Shown: positions 27,470-37,307 of the stretch, piece by piece
Numbering within the stretch: the first letter of the stretch is position 1
Layout of the letters: each line of letters opens with the position of its first letter
NCBI RefSeq assembly: GCF_000214355.1
Contig: NC_015577.1
Coordinates: 3,153,389-3,217,388 of the forward strand
Source: Leadbettera azotonutricia ZAS-9
GTDB taxonomy: Bacteria; Spirochaetota; Spirochaetia; Treponematales; Breznakiellaceae
Length of the DNA: 64,000 bases
Direction of reading: 5' to 3'
The notes under the pieces: model-generated
Database searches by the model: none
The model's input: only the letters and a program-made list of their open reading frames with translations
Told to the model about the DNA's origin: nothing
Program-made: the position numbers and the translations under genes

Positions 27470-28213
27470 CTATTCCTGCCTGATTATCTCCGTGTCGAAG
27501 CTTGGCGCAATTGCCTTGCCCGGCGGCACTATGAGCACTTCAGATTCGTTGAATTCGCCTTTTAGCATCTTTTCCAATAACGAAGGGCTCCCCTGCTCCT
27601 CGCTGAAATTCCACTTGAGGTAGTCGGCGCTCTCTTTGGTGAAGGAACGGTAAAAATCGGAATTGCCCAAACATTCCCAATTAATGAAAAATGCCCGGTT
27701 GTATGATTTGAACCAGCCCTGCTCCATCTCCATAAGGTACTCGGCGTTATCGTCGCCGTATTTATCCACATAGGATTTATACGTGATTTCGTAACGCTCT
27801 TTGCCAGGCTGGAGGGATCGCTCGATCCAGCCCCGGGAATACCAAAAAGTTCCCGGGTATTCATTAAAAAGCTCTGTGTAGCGTTCTTTTGATCCCAGAA
27901 TCATGGTGATGCAGTCGTGGGCTTTGGGAACTGCCAGAGGTATATTGAGGCTTTTAAGCCCCACGATGCTGTTGTCGCAGAGGCCGTAAGCCAGAATTAT
28001 ATAATCGTAGGAAATCTTTTTTTCAAAAAGCTGGTAGGGGAAACTGCCGTTGGCCTTTTCAATTTCTTCCGCAAGGAAAGCCCTGAGCTTGTCGGGATTT
28101 TCGTGAAGCCCCTGGGGCAAAAAGGTAGTGTCCACATAGCAGGGCGAGCGGCTGCTCAGATAGGAAATCTCCCGCCTCAACACATCGCAGGCAATTACTT
28201 TCAGCCTTAGCAT
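27470..28213 (-). CDS. DUF1638-family protein
   Basis: A 247-residue cytoplasmic protein of the DUF1638 family. Recognisable are IACDVLRREI at the N-terminus, YDYIILAYGLCDNSIVGL (about residues 69-86), the PKAHDCITMILGSKERYTELF block with conserved HDC, and GTFWYSRGWIE. In other organisms DUF1638 genes are often near corrinoid-dependent methyltransferase genes, but none is visible here and no biochemical role is established. GAGG lies 6 nt before the ATG. It diverges from the potABCD operon. Confidence 0.85.
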   Translation of the reverse strand: MLRLKVIACDVLRREISYLSSRSPCYVDTTFLPQGLHENPDKLRAFLAEEIEKANGSFPYQLFEKKISYDYIILAYGLCDNSIVGLKSLNIPLAVPKAHDCITMILGSKERYTELFNEYPGTFWYSRGWIERSLQPGKERYEITYKSYVDKYGDDNAEYLMEMEQGWFKSYNRAFFINWECLGNSDFYRSFTKESADYLKWNFSEEQGSPSLLEKMLKGEFNESEVLIVPPGKAIAPSFDTEIIRQE

Positions 28214-28258
28214 AGCATCCTCATTCGCCCATCTTATGCAGCTTTATTGGGCGTTGTC

Positions 28259-28287
28259 TAGACATCCCTTAACCATGCTTGTATGGT
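28259..28287 (+). promoter_or_regulatory. Promoter of potABCD, leaderless type
   Basis: TAGACA (28259-28264), exactly 17 bp, TATGGT (28282-28287), then 6 nt to the GTG at 28294. The fit of both boxes and spacings supports that GTG as the start. Confidence 0.5.
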
Positions 28288-28293
28288 GGAGAA

Positions 28294-29427
28294 GTGAGTG
28301 GACAGGAACTCAAAAAACAGGGATTGCTCAGAGTCGAGGGCATAAAAAAAAGTTTCGGCGAAACCCAGATTTTGCGGGGCATTGATCTTTCCGTGGAGAA
28401 AGGGGAATTCATCACCATACTGGGTTCCTCTGGCTGCGGGAAAACCACCCTCCTCAGGATCATCGCGGGCCTTGAGACCGCTGACGAGGGCCGCATTTTC
28501 CTTAATAACCGTGAAGTGTCCGGTGATGAGCCCCACAAGCGGGATGTGCGCATGGTCTTCCAGAACTATGCGCTTTTCCCCCACATGAATGTAGAAGCCA
28601 ACATTGGCTACAGCCTCCGATTAAAACATGCTTCCAGGGGAAAAATAAAACAGGAAACCGCGGATGCCCTCAATCTGGTGCAGCTCCATGGTTATGAAAA
28701 ACGCATGCCTTCCGAGCTTTCAGGAGGCCAGCGGCAAAGGGTGGCATTGGCACGCGCCCTGGTCAACAAGCCTCCCCTCCTTCTCCTGGACGAGCCCCTG
28801 GGCGCATTGGATTTGCAGCTCCGCAGGCAGATGCAGATTGAACTTAAGCGCATACAGCAGCAGCTGGGAATTACCTTCATATATATAACCCACGATCAGG
28901 AAGAAGCCCTCACCATGTCTGACAGGATAGCGGTGATGCGCCATGGTTTTTTTGAACAGCTGGGTTCGGCCACGGATATTTACAACCTGCCTGCTACAAG
29001 CTATGTTGCCCGCTTTGTGGGGAACGCCAATATCCTGAGGGGTAAACTGATCTCAAAAGAAAAAGCCGATGGAAAAACTATTCTCGGCATTGAAGTTTCC
29101 GGCAGTACAGTAAAGGCTGCTATAGCGCAAAATGATAGCTCAAACACGTTTGCCATTCCAAATCCCGGCGAGGCCGCAGCCATTGCAATACGCACAGAGC
29201 ATGTAATCCTTTCGCCCCCGGGCAGTGCGGGCGGCCAGGGCCTCCTTGCCAGAATTACTGCCCGCAGTTTTACCGGTGGACAGCTCCGTATAACCGCAGT
29301 TCTCAAGGAAGGCGGGGAAATAACCGCTTCACGCCATGGCATGGATTCGCCCCTTCAAATTGGCGAAGAGGTCTTTGCCAACTGGGCTTCCCCGGAGGAT
29401 GCGATTTTAGTGGAAGACACAGAATGA
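28294..29427 (+). CDS. potA: Spermidine/putrescine ABC transporter, ATP-binding subunit
   Basis: A protein of about 377 residues energising polyamine uptake. Walker A GSSGCGKTT, Q-loop QNYALFPHMNV, signature SGGQRQRVALARAL, Walker B LLLLDEPLGALD and the switch histidine (THDQEEAL) are all present, with a C-terminal TOBE-like domain (about residues 280-370). The start is uncertain between TTG 28279 and GTG 28294; GTG is preferred because a promoter ends 6 nt before it. It overlaps potB by 4 nt. Confidence 0.93.
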   Translation: MSGQELKKQGLLRVEGIKKSFGETQILRGIDLSVEKGEFITILGSSGCGKTTLLRIIAGLETADEGRIFLNNREVSGDEPHKRDVRMVFQNYALFPHMNVEANIGYSLRLKHASRGKIKQETADALNLVQLHGYEKRMPSELSGGQRQRVALARALVNKPPLLLLDEPLGALDLQLRRQMQIELKRIQQQLGITFIYITHDQEEALTMSDRIAVMRHGFFEQLGSATDIYNLPATSYVARFVGNANILRGKLISKEKADGKTILGIEVSGSTVKAAIAQNDSSNTFAIPNPGEAAAIAIRTEHVILSPPGSAGGQGLLARITARSFTGGQLRITAVLKEGGEITASRHGMDSPLQIGEEVFANWASPEDAILVEDTE

Positions 29428-30299
29428 AAAACAACGGGAAGCTGCGGCTCCCTCCAAAAGCGGCGCTGTTCAACGCGGCCCTCCCCATGTTCATCTTCAC
29501 CCTGGCCTTTGTGCTGGGCCCCATGATTTACATGGTGGTCTTAAGCTTTATGCAGCGGGAAGGGAATTGGGGGGTAGCGGCGAATTTCACTTTAAGGAAT
29601 TATGCCCGCATCGGGGAGCCGGTGTACCTTGCGACCTTTGCACAGTCAGTGAGGCTGGCATTCACCACCACTATCCTCACCGGCGCCCTGGGCTATCCCT
29701 TCGGCTATTATATGGCGAGGCTCAAACCTGTATGGCGGGGGCGGGTCATGCTCCTCATCATTATTCCTTTTTGGACAAGCTCGCTCATGCGGCTCTACGG
29801 CTGGATCATCATGTTCAGGGCTAACGGGGTTCTGGACAGCATGCTTCTCAAATTGGGCTTTGCTTCCGGGCCGCTGCGTCTCCTCTACACCTACCCTGCG
29901 GTGGTTACGGGCATGGTTTACGCCCTCATCCCCTTCATGATCTATTCGGTTTATGCAAGCGCGGAAAAGCTGGATTGGGCTCTTGTGGAAGCGGCCCGCA
30001 ATCTTGGGGCTTCACGGTTCAAGGCTTTTGCCACTGTAAGCTTCCCCCTCACCATGCCGGGGCTTTTTTCGGGCATAGTCCTCACCTTCATCCCTTCCAT
30101 GGGGCTTTTCTTCATTGCTGATATTCTAGGAGGCAACAAGGTGGTACTGGTGGGGAATGTCATACAGGAGCAATTGATGAAAGCCCACGATTGGCCTTAT
30201 GCCGCAGCCCTCAGCGTGATGCTTATGGCCATGACCAGTTTATTTATCTTCTTATATAGAAGGCTCACAAGGTCGGGCGACCTGGAGGGGCTGGTGTGA
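29424..30299 (+). CDS. potB: Polyamine ABC transporter permease PotB
   Basis: A 291-residue inner-membrane permease with six predicted transmembrane helices and a long first periplasmic loop. The cytoplasmic EAA loop that contacts the ATPase reads VEAARNLGASRFKAFATVSFPLTMPG (about residues 189-214). It overlaps potA at its start and potC at its end (GTGA), consistent with a tightly coupled operon. Confidence 0.93.
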   Translation: MKNNGKLRLPPKAALFNAALPMFIFTLAFVLGPMIYMVVLSFMQREGNWGVAANFTLRNYARIGEPVYLATFAQSVRLAFTTTILTGALGYPFGYYMARLKPVWRGRVMLLIIIPFWTSSLMRLYGWIIMFRANGVLDSMLLKLGFASGPLRLLYTYPAVVTGMVYALIPFMIYSVYASAEKLDWALVEAARNLGASRFKAFATVSFPLTMPGLFSGIVLTFIPSMGLFFIADILGGNKVVLVGNVIQEQLMKAHDWPYAAALSVMLMAMTSLFIFLYRRLTRSGDLEGLV

Positions 30300-31108
30300 G
30301 GGGCGCAAAAGGAAGGGGCAGGAAAATCTACATCGCTTTGCTCCTGACTTTGATGTATGTCCCCATAGTGCTGGTAATAGTGTACTCATTTAACCAGAGC
30401 AGGCTTTCGTCGGTGTGGAGCGGTTTTACCCTGAGCTGGTACAGGGAGCTTTTCCGGGACAGGGCCATATTCGAGGCATTGAGGAACAGCCTGGTGCTGG
30501 CAGTGATTTCAAGCTTCTCGGCTGCGGTCATCGGAACCCTGGGGGCTGTGGGCATGGCAAGGCTCAAGCCTCCGCCGGGAAAAATCGGCAAGGCCATGGA
30601 GTACCTTTCCATACTCCCCATCATGATACCCGAGATTATTCTGGGCATGGTGATGCTGGCTTTCTTCTCCCTTTTGGGGCTGCCCCTGGGCATGCTCACC
30701 CTTATTCTGGCGCATACCTGTTTTTGCATACCCTACATTTACCTTCTTGTAAAGGCGAGGCTTGCAGGGCTGGACAAAAGCTTTGCCGAGGCTGCCCGCA
30801 ACCTGGGCGCCAACGAATGGCGGGCCTTCAGGGACATCACCTTCCCCCTCATACTTCCTGCGGTTGTCTCAGGCATACTCCTCTCCTTTGCCATGAGTTT
30901 CGACGATGTGATCATCAGCGTCTTTGTGACAGGGCCCCATACCAATACATTGCCCATACGCATCTATTCCCAGATGAAAACAGGGGTCACCCCGAAGACC
31001 AACGCTCTCTGCACCCTGGTCTTTGCGGCCACAGTTCTTTTGTGTATACTATCAACAGTGGCTGCCCGTATAAGGGTAAAGACGCCAAAAAAGGAGCAAA
31101 GTAAATGA
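30296..31108 (+). CDS. potC: Polyamine ABC transporter permease PotC
   Basis: A 270-residue second permease of the same transporter, six predicted helices, with the EAA loop AEAARNLGANEWRAFRDITFPLILP near residues 163-187 and the PotC-typical MSFDDVIISVFVTGP segment. It starts with GTG overlapping the potB stop and ends with ATGA overlapping potD. Confidence 0.93.
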   Translation: MRGAKGRGRKIYIALLLTLMYVPIVLVIVYSFNQSRLSSVWSGFTLSWYRELFRDRAIFEALRNSLVLAVISSFSAAVIGTLGAVGMARLKPPPGKIGKAMEYLSILPIMIPEIILGMVMLAFFSLLGLPLGMLTLILAHTCFCIPYIYLLVKARLAGLDKSFAEAARNLGANEWRAFRDITFPLILPAVVSGILLSFAMSFDDVIISVFVTGPHTNTLPIRIYSQMKTGVTPKTNALCTLVFAATVLLCILSTVAARIRVKTPKKEQSK

Positions 31109-32166
31109 AGAAGATCGCGGTTATGTTGGGATTGGCTTTTATCTTAGTAATCCCATCGATTCTCTTTGCGGGCGGGTCCAAAGACAAGCAGGCAAAGAAA
31201 GAATTCACCCTCTACACCTGGTCGGAGATGTTCCCCCAGGAGATTCTCGACGGCTTTGAAAAAGAGACGGGAATCCGGATAAATTATGTCAACTTTGATT
31301 ATGACGAAACCATGCTCACCAAGCTTGAGACAGCAGGGGGCGGGGATTACGATCTGGTCATAGCCGACGACTACATTATCGAGACCGCCGTCGAAAAGGG
31401 CCTGGCGCAAAAACTGGACAAATCAAAAATTAAAAACTACAGCGGCATCAATCCCATTTATCAGAAGCAGTTCTACGACCTCAGGGATGAATACACTGTG
31501 CCTTACGGCGCCGGGGTTCAAACCATCGTATACGATCCTTCCACAGTAAAAGTGAAGATATCAGGGTACGCCGATCTTTGGGACCCAAGCCTTAGAAACA
31601 GCATTGGCACCATCGAAAACTACAGGGTGATAAACGGCATGGCCCTCAAGGTTTTGGGCAAGAGTTACAACACTGAAAATATTGCAGATATCCAGGCTGC
31701 CGGCGACAGGCTCACAGCCTTGGCCCCGAATATCAGGCTTATAAAAGACGATAACCTCCAGGACGAAATTATCTCCGGAGAAATTTCCGCGGCGGTAATG
31801 TACACCTCCCAGGTAACCATGGCGAAGATTGAGAACCCGAATCTCGAAGTGGTATTCCCCAAAGAAGGAATAGGCTTTGGCATCATGGCGGGCTTCATTC
31901 CCAGCAAGGCCCCCAACGCCGAAGCTGCTTATGCCTTCCTCAACTATATTATGGACGCACAGAGAGGCGCCGAATGTTTTGAATACCTGGGCTACTACAG
32001 TACCTGGACTTCTTCTGATTCCTACATCAGCCCTGAATATAAGGACTTCCTCACCCTGCCTGCAGGCTTCAATCTGGATATGGAAATGATCCAGAACATC
32101 AGCCCCAGAGCTGACGAGGAACATTCCAAGATTTGGACAGCCTTTAAGACTGCCGCGGGTAATTAA
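31105..32166 (+). CDS. potD: Spermidine/putrescine-binding periplasmic protein
   Basis: A 353-residue substrate-binding protein. A signal peptide (about residues 1-22, ending IPSILFAGG) has no lipobox cysteine, so the mature protein should be soluble in the periplasm, unless the GG-proximal region is processed otherwise. The mature part begins FTLYTWSEMFPQEILDGFEKETG and contains the family pattern YDLVIADDYIIE and YGAGVQTIVYD. The acidic residues that hold polyamines in PotD/PotF lie in these regions. Confidence 0.92.
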   Translation: MKKIAVMLGLAFILVIPSILFAGGSKDKQAKKEFTLYTWSEMFPQEILDGFEKETGIRINYVNFDYDETMLTKLETAGGGDYDLVIADDYIIETAVEKGLAQKLDKSKIKNYSGINPIYQKQFYDLRDEYTVPYGAGVQTIVYDPSTVKVKISGYADLWDPSLRNSIGTIENYRVINGMALKVLGKSYNTENIADIQAAGDRLTALAPNIRLIKDDNLQDEIISGEISAAVMYTSQVTMAKIENPNLEVVFPKEGIGFGIMAGFIPSKAPNAEAAYAFLNYIMDAQRGAECFEYLGYYSTWTSSDSYISPEYKDFLTLPAGFNLDMEMIQNISPRADEEHSKIWTAFKTAAGN

Positions 32167-32208
32167 CGCATAAAGTGTGTTGATTCATTTTCCCTTAAGG
32201 AGCACAAG

Positions 32209-34401
32209 ATGAAGATTGGAAAAAAACTGATAATAATGATTATCACTCTCAATATTATCGGTACCGGTATTCTGGTCACCGCCATCTTGAGTAACGCCCG
32301 GAAGGAAATCAACACTCTTATTACCAGCGAAGTTACCAACCTTGCCGGTGAAAACGGCAAGGAAATTCAGGCCTGGCTGGGAGTTTACATGGATGCGGTT
32401 CGCACTGTGGCCCAAATCATGGAACAGTATGAACAGGTGCCGGTAGGCGAACGGCGGGATTTTTTCAATATGCTGGTCAGAACCCTGGTCGAAAAAAATC
32501 CCGAGATTGCCGCCGCTTCCAATATCTGGGAACCTAACGCCCTGGACGGCCTTGACGCCCAATTTGTAAATACCGAAGGAACTGACGAGACCGGCAGGTT
32601 TATCCCCTATTGGTACCGGACCAAGGATGGCGTCTTCCTGGATCCCCTGGTGGATTATGATACCCCGGGAGACGGCGATTATTATCTGATTCCCAAGCGA
32701 ACCGGAGAAGAAACCCTGGATGAACCTTACTGGTATCCCATTGACGGCCAGGATCAACTGATAACCACCGTTACTGTGCCGATAAAAAATTCCGGCCGTT
32801 TTATCGGGACCATAAATATCGATCTCTCCCTTGTAGCAATTCAGGATCAGGTCAGCAAAATAAAGCCCTACCCGGGAAGCGTCGCCATGGTTTACAGTAA
32901 CGGCGGTATGGTAAGCGCTCACTTCGACGGGAACCGGGTTGGAAAAGCCCTGACCGAAAGTGAAAGAGATGTGGCAGGGCCTTACCTTAGCCAGCTTGCG
33001 GACGCTGTAGAGCAGGGCAAAAGATTAACCTTTACCAATCATGTAAACCAGCTTGATGCTAATATGTTTTTTACCTGCATCCCCATTACTGTGGGAAAAT
33101 CGACCACCCCCTGGACCCTGATGGTGGGGATTCCCGAAAGCATCATTACCGCTCCCATATATCAGATGCTCTTTCTGAGCTTAGTCATCGGGGGGATCAT
33201 GATCCTGGTTACCGCCGCTGCAGCCTTCTTTATGGCCCGTTCCATCAGCAGTCCCCTCAAATACATGATTGGGATGTTTAACGACATAGGGAACGGGGAT
33301 CTTACCAAGCGGCTGGATATCCACACCAAAGATGAAATCGGGGACATGACCGCCTCCTTCAACGGCACTATCGACAAGATCCGGGGTCTTATCGGGGTAA
33401 TTAAAGACAAATCGGTTTCCCTCTCGGACATCGGAAACGAACTCCAGGCCAACATGAACCAGACTGCTGCGGCAATCAACGAGATTACCGCCAATATCCA
33501 GAGCATGAAAGCCCAGGTTGCCAACCAGACCGCCAGTGTGGAGGAAACCGGGGACGCCATGGAAAAAATCACCGGCAATATCAATGCGCTTAACAGTCAT
33601 ATAGATCGCCAGTCCGGCAGCGTGGCCCAGTCTTCTTCTGCCATCGAAGAAATGCTCGCCAATATTCAATCCGTAACCCAGACTCTGATTAAAAATGCCG
33701 ACAACGTAAAGGAACTGGCCGATGCTTCCGAAATAGGCCGGTCGGGGCTGCAGGAAGTATCCGCCGACATTCAGGAAATCAACCGGGAATCCGAAGGGCT
33801 CCTGGAAATCAACGCGGTAATGGAAAATATCGCCAGCCAGACCAATCTCCTTTCCATGAACGCTGCCATTGAAGCAGCCCATGCCGGGGAAGCGGGCAAA
33901 GGCTTTGCGGTAGTAGCCGACGAAATCCGCAAACTCGCCGAAAGTTCCGGAGAGCAGTCCAAGACCATTTCGGACGTACTCAAGAAGATCAAAGCTTCCA
34001 TCGAAAAGATCATCAAATCCGCTGACGAAGTGCTGATCCGGTTTGGCGCTATCGATCATGGAGTCAAAACCGTGGCCCAGCAGGAAGAAATAATCCGCGG
34101 CGCCATGGAAGAACAGGGAGAAGGAAGCAAGCAGATTCTGGACGCCGTAGGACATCTTAACGAAATCACCGGCCAGGTAAAAAACGGATCAACGGAAATG
34201 CTCTCGGGCAGCCAGGAAGTAATATCCGGCAGCAAGACCCTGGAATCCATAAGCCAGGAAATATCCAATGGGATGGTAGAAATGGCTGCCGGCGCTGATC
34301 AGATAAATACCGCTGTAAACCGGGTCAACGAAATAAGCGGGGCCAATAAAGACAACATCGACGGACTTATCAGCGAGGTCGCAAAATTCAAGATCGAGTA
34401 A
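32209..34401 (+). CDS. Methyl-accepting chemotaxis protein with dCache sensor
   Basis: A 730-residue chemoreceptor: transmembrane helix 1 (about 7-28), a periplasmic dCache-type sensor (about 35-305) with the WYRTKDG and [15 protein letters not shown] blocks, transmembrane helix 2 (about 317-343), HAMP (about 340-395), and a long cytoplasmic signalling hairpin whose tip reads ETN-type [21 protein letters not shown] (tip at about 545-565). There is no C-terminal CheR/CheB-tethering pentapeptide. It follows potD by 42 nt with its own AAGGAG site. Sensing of polyamines or of PotD is conceivable from position, but the ligand is unknown. Its end overlaps the convergent amidohydrolase by 14 bp. Confidence 0.94.
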   Translation: MKIGKKLIIMIITLNIIGTGILVTAILSNARKEINTLITSEVTNLAGENGKEIQAWLGVYMDAVRTVAQIMEQYEQVPVGERRDFFNMLVRTLVEKNPEIAAASNIWEPNALDGLDAQFVNTEGTDETGRFIPYWYRTKDGVFLDPLVDYDTPGDGDYYLIPKRTGEETLDEPYWYPIDGQDQLITTVTVPIKNSGRFIGTINIDLSLVAIQDQVSKIKPYPGSVAMVYSNGGMVSAHFDGNRVGKALTESERDVAGPYLSQLADAVEQGKRLTFTNHVNQLDANMFFTCIPITVGKSTTPWTLMVGIPESIITAPIYQMLFLSLVIGGIMILVTAAAAFFMARSISSPLKYMIGMFNDIGNGDLTKRLDIHTKDEIGDMTASFNGTIDKIRGLIGVIKDKSVSLSDIGNELQANMNQTAAAINEITANIQSMKAQVANQTASVEETGDAMEKITGNINALNSHIDRQSGSVAQSSSAIEEMLANIQSVTQTLIKNADNVKELADASEIGRSGLQEVSADIQEINRESEGLLEINAVMENIASQTNLLSMNAAIEAAHAGEAGKGFAVVADEIRKLAESSGEQSKTISDVLKKIKASIEKIIKSADEVLIRFGAIDHGVKTVAQQEEIIRGAMEEQGEGSKQILDAVGHLNEITGQVKNGSTEMLSGSQEVISGSKTLESISQEISNGMVEMAAGADQINTAVNRVNEISGANKDNIDGLISEVAKFKIE

Positions 34402-35167
34402 TCTCCAAGGCATTCTTATAGAGGATAAGCTCATTTTCCTCTTCGCTTAACCCAAGGCCCCGGAATTCTTCAAGGCACTTTCCGGGGTCCCACATGGGAA
34501 AATCAGAGCCAAAGAGGAAACGTTTTGCGCCGTATATCCTGATAAGTTCCACAGATCTCCTCTTCCCCAAAAAGGGAATAGCGCTTGAAACATCAAAATA
34601 ACAGAAACGCTTTTCCAAATATTCCAGGGCCAGATCGAACATTGACCAGCCTCCGAAATGCGCGGCAATAGTAATAAGTTTTGGATACTCGTCCAGCACA
34701 TGGGCAAGGCGGGAAGGATGGGAATAGGTATAACGGTAATCGCCGGTATGAAAAACCACGGGCAGCTTCCCTTCGAGAAGGGCGTAAATCTTCATCATCC
34801 TTTCGTCATCAATGTTGAATTCCTGCATATCAGGATGCAGCTTAATCCCCTTAAGCCCAAGGCTCACGATATGCTCAATCTCTTCTTCCGGGTTTTCCAG
34901 CCCTGCGTGAAGTGTGCCGAAGCCTGTAAACTCGGGATGATCCTTGCAGCATGAAGCGATGTATTCATTGATGCGCTTCACCTGGGCGGGCACCGCTGCA
35001 GCTGAAAAAACAACAAAGCGGTCTATGCCGCCCTCTTTGCCCGCGTTTACCAAATCCTGGACAGTCCCGTCCCTTTCCATGGGGAGTTTATAAAAATCAT
35101 GGATGCTGTCCACAGCCTTCGAGGCAATCTTGTCAGGATAAATGTGGGTATGAAAATCTATTATCAT
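34388..35167 (-). CDS. Metal-dependent amidohydrolase (TIM-barrel, Amidohydro_2 type)
   Basis: A 259-residue hydrolase/decarboxylase-type barrel. The metal-binding motif HTH is in [15 protein letters not shown] at the N-terminus; further histidines are in [27 protein letters not shown] and IAAHFGGW, and the final aspartate in [10 protein letters not shown]. The substrate is unknown. AAGGAT precedes the ATG within the end of the YitT gene; the two are probably one transcript. Confidence 0.88.
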   Translation of the reverse strand: MIIDFHTHIYPDKIASKAVDSIHDFYKLPMERDGTVQDLVNAGKEGGIDRFVVFSAAAVPAQVKRINEYIASCCKDHPEFTGFGTLHAGLENPEEEIEHIVSLGLKGIKLHPDMQEFNIDDERMMKIYALLEGKLPVVFHTGDYRYTYSHPSRLAHVLDEYPKLITIAAHFGGWSMFDLALEYLEKRFCYFDVSSAIPFLGKRRSVELIRIYGAKRFLFGSDFPMWDPGKCLEEFRGLGLSEEENELILYKNALEITRS

Positions 35168-35171
35168 GGTT

Positions 35172-36050
35172 CTAATCCTTGGGCCTTTGGTAGAAACGGC
35201 CGTTTACTTGTTCGGTTTTAATCACATTGATAAAGGCGTTGGGATCAACATTTTTGATGGCGTTTATCAGGGGTATTACATCGTTGGCCGAGACCACAGA
35301 GTAAAGCATTACCCGGTGGGCCTTATCGTAATTGCCAAAGCCGTCAAAAGAAGTTGCCCCGTGATTAGTTACGTCCCGGATGAGGGCGTAAATCTCATCG
35401 CTTTTATTGGTGATGATGAGGAGGGTTTTTTGCTGATAGCTGTTGTAAAGGGCTTTGAGGGCGGCTGTGGTGGTAAACTGGAAGATGATGGAATAGAGGG
35501 CCTTGTCCAGGGTAAAAAGCCAGCCAGCCAGAATCAGGATGACACAGTTCCCGGCAAAAATATAGTTCCATGCATCCTTGCGGTATTTTTCGGAAATGAA
35601 GATGGCGATAAAATCGGTGCCGCCGCTGGTGGCATCGGCATAGAGGCAGAGGCTTATGGAGATGGCATTGAGAAGGCCGCCGAAGACTGCCGAAAGGAGC
35701 GTGTCGTGAAGCTGGAGAAAATTGATAAACATGGCGGGCATCCAGTCCGTGAGAAGGCCGCTTACGACAATCATGAGGCAGGAATAGAGGGCGAATTTTT
35801 TCCCGATAAACTTGAAGCAAATCGCCGCAGGGACCGCATTCAGGGTGTAGTTGATAACAGAAAAGGGGAGATGGAAATGTCCATAACGCCAGCAAATTTC
35901 CTGGATAAGCAGGGTAAGGCCCGTGAAGCCCCCGGGTATGAGCCCCCCTGCATGGACAAAGGTGTTGATATTAAAGGCCATGAGAACCGAGCCCGCCAGG
36001 AGAAGAACAACACGCTTCAGGGTGTATAAGGCCGTCTGATTGTTTGGCAT
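35172..36050 (-). CDS. YitT-family membrane protein
   Basis: A 292-residue protein with five to six transmembrane helices (about residues 14-165) typical of the YitT_membrane family, and a C-terminal cytoplasmic DUF2179 domain (about 220-285) in which TNKSDEIYALIRDVTNHGATSFDG is typical. The transport role is unproven. The ATG is preceded by a -10-like element rather than a ribosome-binding site. Confidence 0.9.
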   Translation of the reverse strand: MPNNQTALYTLKRVVLLLAGSVLMAFNINTFVHAGGLIPGGFTGLTLLIQEICWRYGHFHLPFSVINYTLNAVPAAICFKFIGKKFALYSCLMIVVSGLLTDWMPAMFINFLQLHDTLLSAVFGGLLNAISISLCLYADATSGGTDFIAIFISEKYRKDAWNYIFAGNCVILILAGWLFTLDKALYSIIFQFTTTAALKALYNSYQQKTLLIITNKSDEIYALIRDVTNHGATSFDGFGNYDKAHRVMLYSVVSANDVIPLINAIKNVDPNAFINVIKTEQVNGRFYQRPKD

Positions 36051-36056
36051 ACTGTC

Positions 36057-36085
36057 ATAATACTAAAAGAGCCTTGCCTTGACTA
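36057..36085 (-). promoter_or_regulatory. Promoter of the YitT gene, leaderless type
   Basis: On the minus strand TAGTCA (36080-36085), 17 bp, TATTAT (36057-36062), then 6 nt to the ATG at 36050. No ribosome-binding site is seen. The -35 box overlaps a TTGACT element (36079-36084) on the opposite strand that may serve ilvE. Confidence 0.45.
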
Positions 36086-36144
36086 TTCTTTTAGTAGTAA
36101 TATCTCCGAAAAGATATCTTTTTTGCTTTTTCAAGGAGGAATTT

Positions 36145-37233
36145 ATGGCTTTTGCGTTGAGCAGCTATCCGGTGGTGTACCGGGCCAAATACGGAGATGG
36201 AAAATGGTCCGGGGAATACATAGAAAAGCCCCATAAAAAAGCTGACGAAGAAGCAGCCATGGGCGAGGCCGAAAGGGACGCCTTGGCGGATTCGCGGAAT
36301 TTTTATGCTGATATGCCTTTGGTGAATTACACAACCCAGTACGGCCTTGGCTGTTTTGAAGGCATCAAAGCTCTGCCCCAAAAAAACGGGGGCTTGGCCA
36401 TTTTCCGGCCCGACAGGAACGCCTCACGGTTTTACCGTTCCATGAAGGGCCTCTACATGCCGCCCTTCCCGGAGGATGAATTTGTCAAAGCCTGCGTGGA
36501 AACCGTTAAGCGCAATGCGGCAATGGGCTTTAAGCCTAGCTATAAAGCTGAATGGGAAAAAGATTCCTTCCAGAGCGCCGATTCCATTTATATACGGCCT
36601 TTTACCCTGGCCGAAGGCGGCATAGGGGTGAATATCAGCAGTGCACCCTGGGTAATGATAGTTACAAGCCCGGTGAGTTCCTATTTCTCGGGGGGCAATT
36701 CCGATGCGATTATCACCGACAGGCTCAGGGCTACCCCAAAGGGGACAGGCTGGATTAAGGCTGCCTCCAACTATGTCATCGCAGCCCTTGCAAAGCACGA
36801 GGCTGCCGAGGCGGGCTTTATGGAATGCGTGTTCCTTGATGCGATTAATCACAAATATATTGAAGAAGGTTCCTCCTGTAATATTTTTTTCTATCTTAAA
36901 TCAGGGGAACTGGCAACCCCCGAACTGGGGGACACCATACTTCCCGGCATCACCAGGGCTTCCATTATCGAACTTGCCAAAGACCTGAAGGTAAAAATCT
37001 CGGAACGGAAAATTTCCTGGGAAGAAGCCATGACGGAAACAAAAGAATGTTTTGTCAGCGGCACTGCTGCTGGGGCGACCCCCATAGAGTCGCTTAGCTA
37101 TCAGGGGAAGAAGGCTGTATTCAACAGCGGCAAGGTTGGCGAGCTCACCTCAAAAATCCGGGATACCATCAAGGGCATACAATACGGAACCCTGCCTGAT
37201 ACCAAGGGCTGGATGGTTCATGTTCCCGTTTAA
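36145..37233 (+). CDS. ilvE: Branched-chain amino acid aminotransferase
   Basis: A 362-residue fold-type IV PLP enzyme that makes valine, leucine and isoleucine from their 2-oxo acids, completing the pathway of the ilv/leu block. TQYGLGCFEGIKAL, YIRPFTLAEGGIGV, KAASNYVIAAL with the PLP lysine, the EEGSSCNIFF block and the SGTAAGATPIESL loop place it in the long (BCAT, class II) subgroup. The ATG at 36145 is selected because AAGGAGG lies 5 nt upstream; earlier codons have none. A possible -35 is TTGACT at 36079, but the -10 is poor. Confidence 0.94.
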   Translation: MAFALSSYPVVYRAKYGDGKWSGEYIEKPHKKADEEAAMGEAERDALADSRNFYADMPLVNYTTQYGLGCFEGIKALPQKNGGLAIFRPDRNASRFYRSMKGLYMPPFPEDEFVKACVETVKRNAAMGFKPSYKAEWEKDSFQSADSIYIRPFTLAEGGIGVNISSAPWVMIVTSPVSSYFSGGNSDAIITDRLRATPKGTGWIKAASNYVIAALAKHEAAEAGFMECVFLDAINHKYIEEGSSCNIFFYLKSGELATPELGDTILPGITRASIIELAKDLKVKISERKISWEEAMTETKECFVSGTAAGATPIESLSYQGKKAVFNSGKVGELTSKIRDTIKGIQYGTLPDTKGWMVHVPV

Positions 37234-37307
37234 TCTTATCTGATGGAAGGTGCAATTTTTCTTTCCGCCGGTGTTGTATATTCTGAAGATTGAAAAAAGA
37301 AGGATAC

